From positions 1 through 17,093 of the forward strand of contig JAYVQG010000340.1 in NCBI GenBank assembly GCA_043757025.1: a stretch of 17,093 nucleotides of DNA, given 5' to 3'. The notes beneath the pieces are model-generated. The model was not told the DNA's origin, did not search any database, and saw only the letters and a program-made list of their open reading frames with translations. The DNA comes from Limnoglobus sp043757025 (GTDB taxonomy: Bacteria > Planctomycetota > Planctomycetia > Gemmatales > Gemmataceae). Position 1 is the first letter of the stretch. Each line of letters opens with the position of its first letter. Positions 6,099 to 14,352 of this stretch are shown one piece after another. The position numbers were made by a program, and so were the translations under genes.

Positions 6099-7412
6099 TC
6101 AATCGAACGGGAACCCACGCGGTGGTCCGAAGCGTGGGCCGATCGGCCCGAAGGGGCCGCGAGGCAAGCCACCGCGTCCGCCCATCGATGGCGGTACGAA
6201 TGGCGGTTGCGTCGTCTGTGGCGGCGCTTTCGCCACCGTCGCCGGTTTGATCGACGGGGCGGCGATCTGGTTGTGGACGAATTCGTTAATCAGGTCGGAG
6301 GGAATCGCGAAGTTGATACTCGTGTCTTTGATCGCGGAGACGGCGATCCCGACGACCTGCCCGCCACGATCCGTCAGTGGCCCGCCCGAGTTGCCGGGGT
6401 GCATCCCACCATTCACTTGAATCGCCGTCAGTGGGCCGCTCTCTTTCTCTCTCCGCAAGCTCGAAATCGTCGTGGTTGTTACCGAAATTTCTTTACCGAT
6501 CATATCGCCGAGTGGAAAACCGAACACGAAAAGCTCCTGCGTTTCGCGGAGATCTTTCGACGATCCGAGCGATAGCGGTGCGGGCAGCCCTTCTTTCGGC
6601 ACGCGAATCAAAGCGATATCGGCATCGCCATCCACGCCGAACACGCTCGCCTGAAGGACGCGCTGATTCGGCTCGCCGCTGGCAAACACGACCTGAATCG
6701 AAGTGGCGGGGCGGTTCCCTTCCCGACGGCTGTACCCGACGACGTGCGCATTCGTGACGATCAAGCCTTCGGAGTGAATGAGGAAGCCGCTCCCACTTCC
6801 TTCGTCGCGGCCGACTTTCACATCGACCCGCACTGTGGCCGCTTTGACTTTCCGCAGCGTCTCGGCAGTCAGTTCCTTGTTACCCAAACCGGCGGCGAGT
6901 TCCTGGCCACCGACCGCAGGTATCGGCGTGGGCGAAGTACTCGCCACTTCGGCCTTAGTCGATTTTGAAAACAGGCTCACCATCCCGACGATAATCAACG
7001 CAACGGCAAACAGACCGCCGACTCCAATCGCGATCATCTTGCCGTTGTTTTCGCTTTTCTTGCTACTCGACCGCTTCGGCTTTTTGCGCTGCGACTTCTC
7101 GGCACGCTCTTCGACTTCATCCTCTTCGTCGTCGTAAACGGGTTTTGTTTTTCGCGAACCGTAGTTCGAACGCGGTGCCGTCTCTCGGGAGTATTCCGTT
7201 GGAACTGGCACTGGTTGAGTTGGTGGCGGTGCAGGTGGCGGAGCCGCAGGTGGCGTAGGCACGCGAACCTTCCGGGCCGCAACCGGCACATTGGGCCGTA
7301 TCGGCACGAATGTCTTACGACACGAGCCACACGCAACCGGCTTCCCAAACAATTGATCGTCGATCTGAAGTGTCGCCCGACAGTCAGGGCAAGTCACCGG
7401 TTGGGCAGGCAT
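6099..7412 (-). CDS. Membrane-anchored trypsin-like serine protease with N-terminal zinc ribbon
   Basis: A 437-residue protein. Residues 5-35 are an MJ0042-type zinc ribbon (CPDC at 8-11, CGSC at 28-31). A Pro-rich linker (53-72) and an acidic then Lys-rich stretch (94-119) lead to one membrane helix at 125-147, so the ribbon is cytosolic and the protease periplasmic. The HtrA/trypsin-like domain spans about 180-380 with the triad His223 (TNAHVVG), Asp264 (DADIALIRV) and Ser342 (GNSGGP). There is no PDZ domain, unlike DegP/HtrA, and the tail (395-437) is Pro/Gly/Phe-rich. It probably cleaves or senses envelope proteins; the cytosolic zinc ribbon may bind a partner. It converges with the DUF6807 gene with only 2 bp between stop codons, leaving no room for separate terminators. 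Confidence 0.88.
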   Translation of the reverse strand: MPAQPVTCPDCRATLQIDDQLFGKPVACGSCRKTFVPIRPNVPVAARKVRVPTPPAAPPPAPPPTQPVPVPTEYSRETAPRSNYGSRKTKPVYDDEEDEVEERAEKSQRKKPKRSSSKKSENNGKMIAIGVGGLFAVALIIVGMVSLFSKSTKAEVASTSPTPIPAVGGQELAAGLGNKELTAETLRKVKAATVRVDVKVGRDEGSGSGFLIHSEGLIVTNAHVVGYSRREGNRPATSIQVVFASGEPNQRVLQASVFGVDGDADIALIRVPKEGLPAPLSLGSSKDLRETQELFVFGFPLGDMIGKEISVTTTTISSLRREKESGPLTAIQVNGGMHPGNSGGPLTDRGGQVVGIAVSAIKDTSINFAIPSDLINEFVHNQIAAPSIKPATVAKAPPQTTQPPFVPPSMGGRGGLPRGPFGPIGPRFGPPRGFPFD

Positions 7413-7619
7413 AAGTCGCTCACATAATAGGGCGTTTGCAACAGTGTATCCCGATGGGCGGCATCACGCAATCGTTTTCTGATTTCGGCAGTCAGCGAGC
7501 CAAAACGAACTTGTGAACCATCGGTTTCAAGTTCGTCATTTCCGGATCGATCTATCGTCGATGGGGTTCGAGTTCAGTTGGAGTTAGCCGTGGTTAAAGC
7601 ACTGCGAAACCGACCACGT
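7413..7619. other. Intergenic region between protease and STAND-LRR genes
   Basis: About 200 bp with no gene seen. It should contain the promoter of the protease gene (minus strand); an ataata at 7424-7429 reads as TATTAT on that strand but lacks a convincing -35 partner. Confidence 0.4.
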
Positions 7620-7751
7620 TCACCGTTCACCTGACTTTAACTCTGGAAGGAAAATCTTGCAATTTGACAAGTGTGCTTTCAGATCTCTCGCAGCGCTGGC
7701 TGTTATTTTGGTATTGCCCTGAATGTTTAGCACCTTGAGTTTTGAAAGATC
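7620..7751 (-). pseudogene. In-frame C-terminal extension of the STAND-LRR gene beyond TGA
   Basis: Directly after the TGA at 7752-7754 the same frame continues open for 43 codons to a second TGA at 7620-7622. It completes the interrupted leucine-rich repeat (DLSKLKVLNIQGNTKIT) and supplies a C-terminal cap (ARDLKAHLSNCKI) of the kind that closes planctomycete LRR proteins (L..LP.C.I). The frame and protein character are seen directly; that the stop is secondary is inferred. Confidence 0.75.
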
Positions 7752-10262
7752 TCATAGTTCGATTAATCCAATATCAGTAATATTTTGTCCGCCCAGCTCA
7801 AGATGAGTAAGCTTGGGAAACATTTTCAACTCCTTCATTCCTACGTCAGTGATTTGAGTGCCGTAAAGTTCGAGTTTAATGATGTTTTGAAGTGCAGTTA
7901 GTTCCTTCAATCCCACATCAGTTATTTGAGTGCCGGAAAGATCGAGTGTCGTAATAGTTATGAGCCTTGAGAGTTGCAATATCCCTATATCATTGATTTG
8001 AGTCATATGTAGGTTGAGAACTTGAAGTTTGTACAAAGTGTCAAGGTTCTTCAATCCGGCATCTGTAATTTTCGTGCTGCTCAGATTGAGATGCGTTAGA
8101 TTATTCAGTTTTTTCAGTACATCCAAACCCGCATTGGAAATCTTGGTATTGCACAAGTCAAGTTCATTTAGGTTTTGGAGATCTTGTAACTCCATTAATC
8201 CTTCATCCGCAATACCAGTGCCGCTGAGTTTGAGTTTCTTGAGAGCAAAGAGTCCTTTTAATCCTTTGACATGCTCCAGCTTTGAACACTCATTAAGATC
8301 GAGGACTTGTAGAGCTTTGAGTTCCTGTAAGCCGCCAATATTGGTTAGATTGTTACACGAGTTGAGGCGCAAAGATTGGAGTGAAGTTAGCCCTTTCAAA
8401 TCTTCGACATCTTTGAGGTTTTCACCTGTACTGAGATCGAGAAATTTGAGATTAGTAAGACTTGTGATAGATTTGTAGCTGACAATTTTAGGACAAAAAT
8501 CCAGATCGAGATGCTGGAGCGATGTCAAGTTATTGAGACCATCAATATTTGTCAGTGTAAATAGGTTTGCTCGCAAACTTAAAAATTCGAGATCTGGTAG
8601 CTCATTCATACCGTCAACATTTATTAAATTCGTACTTTCCAGGTAGAGTTTCGATACTTTTCCAACCTTTTTCAGAAGTGGAACAAATTCTATCGTCGGC
8701 GGATTGTGTAATAAGGGGAATAACCGCACAGAAATCCTTCCATCATTCGATTTATTTATGATTTGCAAACCGTAATTCGTACTCAATTGGCCTACGAACG
8801 CTTCTTGGCTCAGTCGTTGATACGTCGGATAGGCGAACACAGCCCCCAATACAGCAAGGGCGAACGCTACAGGAGCCAAGTAAGGCCGAACCTGACGCCA
8901 AGCGGTGCGAGTTACGCCATCCAACACGCGATCCAACAGCGTAGCCACGAAATCATGGGCGATTTCCCACTTGCGCTGACCTTCGGCTGTGACATCGGGA
9001 TTCAGAAGTCGCACGAAGCCAACCTCATGGAAATTCCGAAGTTGACGTACAACGGCTGCCGTTTTCAACCCACAAACAGAGGCTAGCGCATCGACTGTGC
9101 GAGGCTGCTTCGAGCGATAGTCGGTCAGCATTTCCAGCAGTATCTTGGCCCGATTCTCTTGCAGTTCGCCGCGCAGTTGCTGCCGAACGAAGTTCTTCAA
9201 TAGATCATCACCCAACCGCCGTAACTTGGGATCATTCGCAAACTCGATCAGTGCCAAGCCCAACATGTTCGCCACGATAGGCCGGATGTGTCGTTTGTTT
9301 TCCTCGTATCGGATGGCATCTGCCAACGCCCTATCAATCGAGTCGTCGGAAATCTCCAAGATTGGGCATTTCTTCAAGAATTCTCGACCTTGTGGCGTCT
9401 CCCACGGACGAATAATCTTCAAATTCTCGTCACGCGTGAGAGCCGGGAGTTTCAGCGGGAGCAGCAGGTCGTCGTCATCGTCGCGGTAGCTCAGCAAGAC
9501 CTTAACTCGTTCGAGTTTCTGTTTCAAAAACATGTGTAGAAAAGTCTTCATCTCGATAATCAAGTCGGCACGCTCGACGTCGTTGGAACATTGGACCAAG
9601 AATTCCTCGAATTGGTCGAACACGATGAGTAACGGTTTATTGATGTGCTTGATAGCTTCCGAGATCAATTCCAAATGAGGCATTTTTCGCTTTTTTTCTT
9701 TCGCTTCGTCTGTTGACCAAAATTCGACGAGCTCAAACCGAAGTTCGCTCAAATAGTTGGCCGCATTTCGCACGACCAGTACTCGGACACTCGGATCGGC
9801 TTGTTTAAGACGGGGTCGTAAGTATCCTTCAATCAACGACGATTTCCCGGCACCGGATCGCCCGGTCAAGTGCAAGAGTGAAGCCTGCGAAGTATTGAGC
9901 CAACTTAAGTAATGCGACAAAATCTTATCGTCGGTAACTGTGTAGTTCGTGGCATCGCGTCGATCGGTGGTGAAGTAGCTAACCATTGGGCCCGTCTGAC
10001 GGACCCGGTTTCTTTCTCTACGTCCTCGCCTAATGGGAATCACAATCGTAATCAGTGTTAGTAGCAAAATGAAACTGATCGTCCCGGCCGTGATCCCACT
10101 GGCCCACTCATTTGGCATGAATTGGTCGAACGCTTTTTTCAAGGCAACTGCGGCCAGTACGGAAGTTGTAACAGCGGCTGTATTCTCCGCAACCTGATAG
10201 TGCCATTCGACGAACCAAGGCCGATTCTGTTGTGTCGCTAATTGAGTGTCAGGGTTTGCCAT
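7752..10262 (-). CDS. Transmembrane STAND-type NTPase with C-terminal leucine-rich repeats
   Basis: An 836-residue protein. A membrane helix at about 57-77 is followed by Arg-rich RRGRRERNR, placing the next part in the cytosol. The P-loop NTPase spans about 110-380: Walker A GRSGAGKSS (134-142) and Walker B LLIVFDQFEE (211-220), a pattern typical of bacterial STAND ATPases. A winged-helix-like segment (388-421) and WEIAHDFVATLLDRV (432-446) follow. A second helix (461-479) leads to about 13 complete leucine-rich repeats from about 530 onward: first a 23-residue type (LTSLQHLDL..), then a 24-residue ITDAGLK.L type. By the positive-inside rule the repeats are extracytoplasmic. The role is probably signal sensing or conflict/defence, inferred from architecture. 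The last repeat is cut by TGA. The LRR part is visibly richer in A+T than the NTPase part. No strong Shine-Dalgarno is seen. Confidence 0.85.
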   Translation of the reverse strand: MANPDTQLATQQNRPWFVEWHYQVAENTAAVTTSVLAAVALKKAFDQFMPNEWASGITAGTISFILLLTLITIVIPIRRGRRERNRVRQTGPMVSYFTTDRRDATNYTVTDDKILSHYLSWLNTSQASLLHLTGRSGAGKSSLIEGYLRPRLKQADPSVRVLVVRNAANYLSELRFELVEFWSTDEAKEKKRKMPHLELISEAIKHINKPLLIVFDQFEEFLVQCSNDVERADLIIEMKTFLHMFLKQKLERVKVLLSYRDDDDDLLLPLKLPALTRDENLKIIRPWETPQGREFLKKCPILEISDDSIDRALADAIRYEENKRHIRPIVANMLGLALIEFANDPKLRRLGDDLLKNFVRQQLRGELQENRAKILLEMLTDYRSKQPRTVDALASVCGLKTAAVVRQLRNFHEVGFVRLLNPDVTAEGQRKWEIAHDFVATLLDRVLDGVTRTAWRQVRPYLAPVAFALAVLGAVFAYPTYQRLSQEAFVGQLSTNYGLQIINKSNDGRISVRLFPLLHNPPTIEFVPLLKKVGKVSKLYLESTNLINVDGMNELPDLEFLSLRANLFTLTNIDGLNNLTSLQHLDLDFCPKIVSYKSITSLTNLKFLDLSTGENLKDVEDLKGLTSLQSLRLNSCNNLTNIGGLQELKALQVLDLNECSKLEHVKGLKGLFALKKLKLSGTGIADEGLMELQDLQNLNELDLCNTKISNAGLDVLKKLNNLTHLNLSSTKITDAGLKNLDTLYKLQVLNLHMTQINDIGILQLSRLITITTLDLSGTQITDVGLKELTALQNIIKLELYGTQITDVGMKELKMFPKLTHLELGGQNITDIGLIEL

Positions 10263-10367
10263 GTGTTCTTTGGGGTCAAGATGTTCGGTCGTTTCAAAAC
10301 TTTATATAAATAACCTATTCACGAAGAACATATTCGCAAGGCGAACTTGGGCAGTTCCCTACGCTTA

Positions 10368-11387
10368 TCACAACCGGATCGGCGGTAACTCGCCGCGGTC
10401 CCAATACTTGTCGTCTTCGTTCTCCATTCGGTAGCCCCACGGGCTGGATCGGGTGCCCTGACCGTCGCGGCGGATGCGCTTCAGCGCATGGGCGTGGTTC
10501 AGCCAGTCGTACAGAGCGCTCTCGCTGGGTCGCTCCAGGTCCGATGGCCAGTTCTCGCGAATCTCCTTGTGCGTGATTGCGACGGTTCGCATCTTCAAGA
10601 TCGATAGCACCGTTTGCCAATTCTCCTCGAACTGCCGTTCGCGCGGGTCGCCCACGATGCGAAACTCGCCGGTTGAGGCGTTCCATTCGTAGGACAATCG
10701 GGGCGGCGTTTCCAGTCGCCGCGATTGCGCGAGAATCAATCGTCGGTTCGCGTCGGACTTCAGTTTGCTATAGCGTGTCAGTTCGAGCGACACATCGACG
10801 AAGCCCAAGAGTGCCCCCGACCCGCGTGCAGAACTACCGGCTTCGGAAGCCTTTTTTCGCGGATGGTGCAGCAACAACACCGCCGCACCGGCATTCGTGA
10901 GTCGATGTAACGGCTGCAATGCTTCCAATAGCGTACTCGCATCCGATTCGCAACGGCCCGGCAGAAACGATGCGAGCGGATCGACGATGAACAGATCGAG
11001 TTCGCCGCGCACGCGGGCTTCTGTGGCTTGGTCGATGAGCCGGTTCCATTCGTCCGAAGTCGGGCGACCGCGAAAGGGCCGCGCGAGCAATTGCACGTGT
11101 CCGCCGAGCGGTAATATGCGATTGCGTTCGCGCCATTGTTCGAGCGATTCTTCGGAAACGATCCACGCCCGACCGCGCGAAGTTTTGCACCCGACGAACA
11201 GTTCGCCCGTGCCGAGTTGTTGGAGCAGCCCGGCGAGGAGCGTGGTTTTGCCGGTCTTCCACATGCTAGTGAGCAGCGTGACATCGCCGGGTGCAAGGTA
11301 GCCGTGCCACAGCCAGTTTGCCGTCAAAAGTTTGGTTCCGTCGTTCAGCGAGTCCATTGAAATCGGACGTAAGTCGTTGGTGGGCAT
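10368..11387 (-). CDS. RepA-like AAA_25 (RecA-fold) ATPase
   Basis: A 339-residue ATPase of the RepA/AAA_25 kind found in plasmids, phages and as repeated genes in planctomycete chromosomes. Walker A is SMWKTGKTT (41-49), within GDVTLLTSMWKTGKTTLLAG; Walker B is LDLFIVDPLASF (130-141); the polar LLLHHPRK (171-178) and RGSGALLGFVD (188-198) are as in RepA hexameric helicases. Residues about 255-305 form a winged-helix-like C-terminal region (VLSILKMRTVAITHKEIREN). It may unwind DNA in replication of an integrated or lost element, but no replication origin, integrase or phage gene is visible around it. It lies 105 bp upstream of the STAND-LRR gene on the same strand and is divergent from nuoN. 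An alternative is a recombination or DNA-repair accessory role. Confidence 0.75.
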   Translation of the reverse strand: MPTNDLRPISMDSLNDGTKLLTANWLWHGYLAPGDVTLLTSMWKTGKTTLLAGLLQQLGTGELFVGCKTSRGRAWIVSEESLEQWRERNRILPLGGHVQLLARPFRGRPTSDEWNRLIDQATEARVRGELDLFIVDPLASFLPGRCESDASTLLEALQPLHRLTNAGAAVLLLHHPRKKASEAGSSARGSGALLGFVDVSLELTRYSKLKSDANRRLILAQSRRLETPPRLSYEWNASTGEFRIVGDPRERQFEENWQTVLSILKMRTVAITHKEIRENWPSDLERPSESALYDWLNHAHALKRIRRDGQGTRSSPWGYRMENEDDKYWDRGELPPIRL

Positions 11388-11417
11388 AGTTGGTTCCGAA
11401 ATTCGGGAATGAGTCCA

Positions 11418-11433
11418 GGGAAGGGTGGGTGGG
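11418..11433 (+). promoter_or_regulatory. Canonical G-quadruplex motif between divergent genes
   Basis: GGGAAGGGTGGGTGGG has four G3 tracts with loops of 2, 1 and 1 bases, the short-loop form expected to be highly stable in DNA and RNA. It sits 30 bp upstream of the RepA-like start codon (whose coding strand is C-rich here) and 120 bp upstream of nuoN. A regulatory role is inferred from position only. Confidence 0.5.
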
Positions 11434-11553
11434 TAAGTGGTGGAGTCAATGGGGACATGATAATGAACATGCGTACAAAATAGCAGGTTCGTTGATAGCG
11501 TCGCTTTCCGTAAGAAACAGTTAGGATTGGCTGACCGCTGGAGATTACCGACG

Positions 11554-13113
11554 ATGTTTCCCGATGCCCTTGCTTTCTCGCAGTTACAAAATGGCGTGAA
11601 TCGCGATCTGTTGCTGTTCGTGCCCGAACTTGCGCTCTGCGTGGGGATCGTAGTTTCGCTCGTTTCGCGGCTGTTGCCGAAGCGATTTCAGGCGCATGCG
11701 ACTTCGTACGGGTTGGTCGCGGCGGGGATCGGGCTTGCGTGGGTCGTCGTCCAGTGGCTCGCGTATTCCGATGGCATCGGCGGTGCGGAGGCGTTTGGCA
11801 GTCTGTTGCGGTTCGATGCGTTCGCTTGTTTCTTTCGCGGCTTCCTGCTGTTGTTCCTGCTACTCGCTCTCGTACTCACTCGCATTACGGGACTTCCCGA
11901 TGCCGACGATTCCGCCGACTTCACCGTGCTGCTACTCGGTGGCATTCTCGGCATGATGCTGATGTCGAGTGCGAATCATCTGCTCATCGTGTTCCTGGCA
12001 ATCGAGATGGCGAGTTTGCCGAGCTACGTTCTTGCGGGGTTCTTGAAGGGCAAATCGAAGGGCAGCGAATCGGCGCTGAAGTACGTGGTCTACGGCGCGG
12101 CGGCATCGGGCGTGATGCTCTACGGCATCAGCCTGCTGGCGGGGCGGTTCGGCAGCGGGCACTTACCCACCCTCATGGCGGGCTATGCGGACCTGTTGAA
12201 AACCGGTGGCATCGACCTTCCGCTCGCGGCGGGTACGCTGTTTCTGTTGTGCGGATTGGGCTTCAAACTCGCGGCGGTGCCGTTCCATTTCTGGCTGCCG
12301 GATGTCTTTGAAGGGGCGGCTCCGGAAGTCGGTGCGGTGCTAGCGGTGGCGTCGAAGGCGGCCGCCGTGGCGCTGACGTTCCGCTTGTTGCAAGCCTTTT
12401 ACGCCGCATTTGGCTTCGTGTCGCCGTTCGCTTTCGCAGAGACAATCGGCATCGCGATTGCCGTTCTCGCCGCGATCACAGCCACGGTGGGGAACCTCGC
12501 CGCACTCGGTCAAACGAACGCGAAACGCCTGCTCGGCTACTCGACCATCGCCCATGCGGGTTACATGCTGATGGCACTCGCCACGTGCAAACCCGCCGCC
12601 GGGGCCGCGCTGCTCTTCTATCTCATCGGCTACATGCTCATGACACTCGGCGCGTTCGCGGTGGTGGCCATCGTGCGGAACCGGACCGGCTCGGAGAACA
12701 TCACCTCATTCCGTGGCCTCATCTCACGTTCGCCAATCCTCGGTATCAGCATGGCGATCTTCCTGCTCAGCTTGCTCGGGTTACCGCCGCTCGCCGGGTT
12801 CGCAGGGAAGTTCGCATTGTTTGCCGCAGTGTACCGAACCGGTGCCGAGTACACCGCCATCGGGCACCCGTGGTTGGGCACGCTGTTCACGGTGCTGTTC
12901 GGTGTGGGCGTGTTGAATGCGGTTCTCAGTGCGGGTTATTATTTGAAGTTAATTAAAATTATCGGCTTCGACGAACCGAGTGAAGCCAGCCCACTCGGCA
13001 ACTCGACGGGGGCCGCCATGTATGTGGGTGTACTCGCCGCGTTGACCATCGTTGGGGGCCTCGCGTGGGATCCGCTCATGAACCTGGCGAAGATCGCAAC
13101 GACGGTCCGTTAG
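11554..13113 (+). CDS. nuoN: NADH-quinone oxidoreductase subunit N
   Basis: A 519-residue polytopic inner-membrane subunit of complex I, one of three antiporter-like proton-pumping subunits. About 13-14 hydrophobic helices are visible. Key charged residues of the family are present: Glu151 in FLAIEMASLPSYVL, Lys177 in ALKYVVYG, Lys238 and His244 in GLGFKLAAVPFHFWLPD, Lys324 in TNAKRLLGYSTIAHAGYML, and Lys419 in LAGFAGKF. Length slightly exceeds the usual 480-500. ATG 11554 is chosen because ggag lies 10 bases upstream; a TTG at 11527 would add nine residues without support. In most bacteria nuoN ends the nuoA-N operon, but here the upstream neighbour is divergent and the downstream neighbour is an unrelated pseudopilin, so it is transcribed apart from other nuo genes. 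Confidence 0.95.
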   Translation: MFPDALAFSQLQNGVNRDLLLFVPELALCVGIVVSLVSRLLPKRFQAHATSYGLVAAGIGLAWVVVQWLAYSDGIGGAEAFGSLLRFDAFACFFRGFLLLFLLLALVLTRITGLPDADDSADFTVLLLGGILGMMLMSSANHLLIVFLAIEMASLPSYVLAGFLKGKSKGSESALKYVVYGAAASGVMLYGISLLAGRFGSGHLPTLMAGYADLLKTGGIDLPLAAGTLFLLCGLGFKLAAVPFHFWLPDVFEGAAPEVGAVLAVASKAAAVALTFRLLQAFYAAFGFVSPFAFAETIGIAIAVLAAITATVGNLAALGQTNAKRLLGYSTIAHAGYMLMALATCKPAAGAALLFYLIGYMLMTLGAFAVVAIVRNRTGSENITSFRGLISRSPILGISMAIFLLSLLGLPPLAGFAGKFALFAAVYRTGAEYTAIGHPWLGTLFTVLFGVGVLNAVLSAGYYLKLIKIIGFDEPSEASPLGNSTGAAMYVGVLAALTIVGGLAWDPLMNLAKIATTVR

Positions 13114-13125
13114 CCGTTGGAGCGA

Positions 13126-13154
13126 TCGACGCATGGACGGCAGCCGGCTATAAT
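13126..13154 (+). promoter_or_regulatory. Putative sigma-70-type promoter for the pseudopilin gene
   Basis: A perfect -10 hexamer TATAAT (13149-13154) lies 17 bp after TCGACG (13126-13131), which shares four of six bases with TTGACA. It is 13 bp past the nuoN stop and about 160 bp before the pseudopilin start codon, giving a leader of roughly 155 nt. Motif seen; use inferred. Confidence 0.4.
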
Positions 13155-13315
13155 TATGGTTGAACTCTCAACGACCCAATTCCGCCAGGTACCCCAATGA
13201 AATACGTACGCGCTCAGTTGCGTAAACCAAACATCTTTGGAATGATGACATCGCAGGCGGCAGCAGTTGCACCATTGTGGTAAATGCGAAATCTCTCGCT
13301 TTTACAGGAGTTGAT

Positions 13316-14290
13316 ATGTTCATGAGGAATGGAAAAAGCCTGATCGAAGTCCTCGTTGTGATTGCAATCATCGGTCTTCTGATCGGCTTACTGCTGCCGG
13401 CTACACAAAAAGTTCGCGAGTCGGCAAGCCGCGCCCAATCGATTAACAATTTGCGTCAAATCATACTCGGCAATCATCAAGTCGGCGCGACGCTCGAGGA
13501 TTTTATCGGAGGTTACCCAGAGCCCACGAATCCCAAGAGCTACCGGGAACAAGCAAAAGCCTATGAGGGATTTTCACTGCTTGGTTGTCCGTTAACCTTT
13601 TCATACCGAGTGATTCAAGGTCAATCGCTTGTCCCAGCCTCTAATGAAAAATTACAATGCGAAGGTCGCCAGTCATTGCTCATCAGCCCTGGCGATCCTT
13701 CTCCAGAATTACTATGGCCACTCGAGATTATGAAACGTGGCCACACACCCGGCGCGCCGACCAGTTATGCGTACAACATGGTCGGTTTTGCGGGGCCGGT
13801 GAAATTCCCGCTAGGTATCACGGACGGAACAGCAAATACGATCGCTTACTGTGAACGATATCATTCGAGATATGGCGGCTCAACTCAGGGATGGAACACG
13901 AATCCTATTACGAAAGTTGACGAACCCGCCCCGCCCGCCTCTTTGTTGGGCATGAGCGAAGTAAACGGGAAATGTAATAGCAGCGTTTATGGAGTTCGAC
14001 GGGCGTCCTTTGCCGATGCAGGCTGGGGTGATGTCGTTCCCGTGCTCGACCCGGTCACCAAAAAGACTTTGCCGAGCCGGGCGGGCGCGACTTTTCAGGT
14101 TAGGCCTCTTCATGGCCCCTCAGACATTCCAGGCACAGCCGACTTGTTTCTCCCGCAGACTCCGTTTTCCGCGGGTTTACCGGTTGCAATGTTCGATGGC
14201 AGCGTTCGCACCGTCGGGCCGGGGGTTGCTCCAGAAACATTCTGGGCTGCCGTCACAGCCAACGGCGGTGAAGTCGGCACTCTCGATTAA
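13316..14290 (+). CDS. DUF1559 domain protein with type IV pilin-like N-terminus
   Basis: A 324-residue member of the large planctomycete DUF1559 family. It begins with a prepilin signal: GKS at 6-8, with Glu11 at mature position +5 and a hydrophobic helix (VLVVIAIIGLLIGLLLPA), so a prepilin peptidase should cut after Gly6. The helix continues into QKVRESASRAQSINNLRQI, where most homologues have a Cys-Asn-Asn and this one has Ile-Asn-Asn. The C-terminus carries the family's closing pattern, AMFDGSVRTVGPG followed by a GGEVG end. Such proteins are thought to be exported pseudopilins of a type II secretion-like system; the exact role is unknown. ATG 13316 follows caggag by 5 bases; ATG 13322 is a close alternative. 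A GTG start at 13277 would put 13 residues before the prepilin leader and was rejected. Confidence 0.88.
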   Translation: MFMRNGKSLIEVLVVIAIIGLLIGLLLPATQKVRESASRAQSINNLRQIILGNHQVGATLEDFIGGYPEPTNPKSYREQAKAYEGFSLLGCPLTFSYRVIQGQSLVPASNEKLQCEGRQSLLISPGDPSPELLWPLEIMKRGHTPGAPTSYAYNMVGFAGPVKFPLGITDGTANTIAYCERYHSRYGGSTQGWNTNPITKVDEPAPPASLLGMSEVNGKCNSSVYGVRRASFADAGWGDVVPVLDPVTKKTLPSRAGATFQVRPLHGPSDIPGTADLFLPQTPFSAGLPVAMFDGSVRTVGPGVAPETFWAAVTANGGEVGTLD

Positions 14291-14352
14291 ATCAGATCGC
14301 AATAACGTGTAAGCAATTCTGAAGTGGCGCTTTGCGGCTAATTCCAACCGTC

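Noticed and set aside
13277..13315. GTG start for the pseudopilin
   Set aside because: It would precede the prepilin leader with extra residues, and caggag at 13305-13310 supports the ATG at 13316 or 13322.
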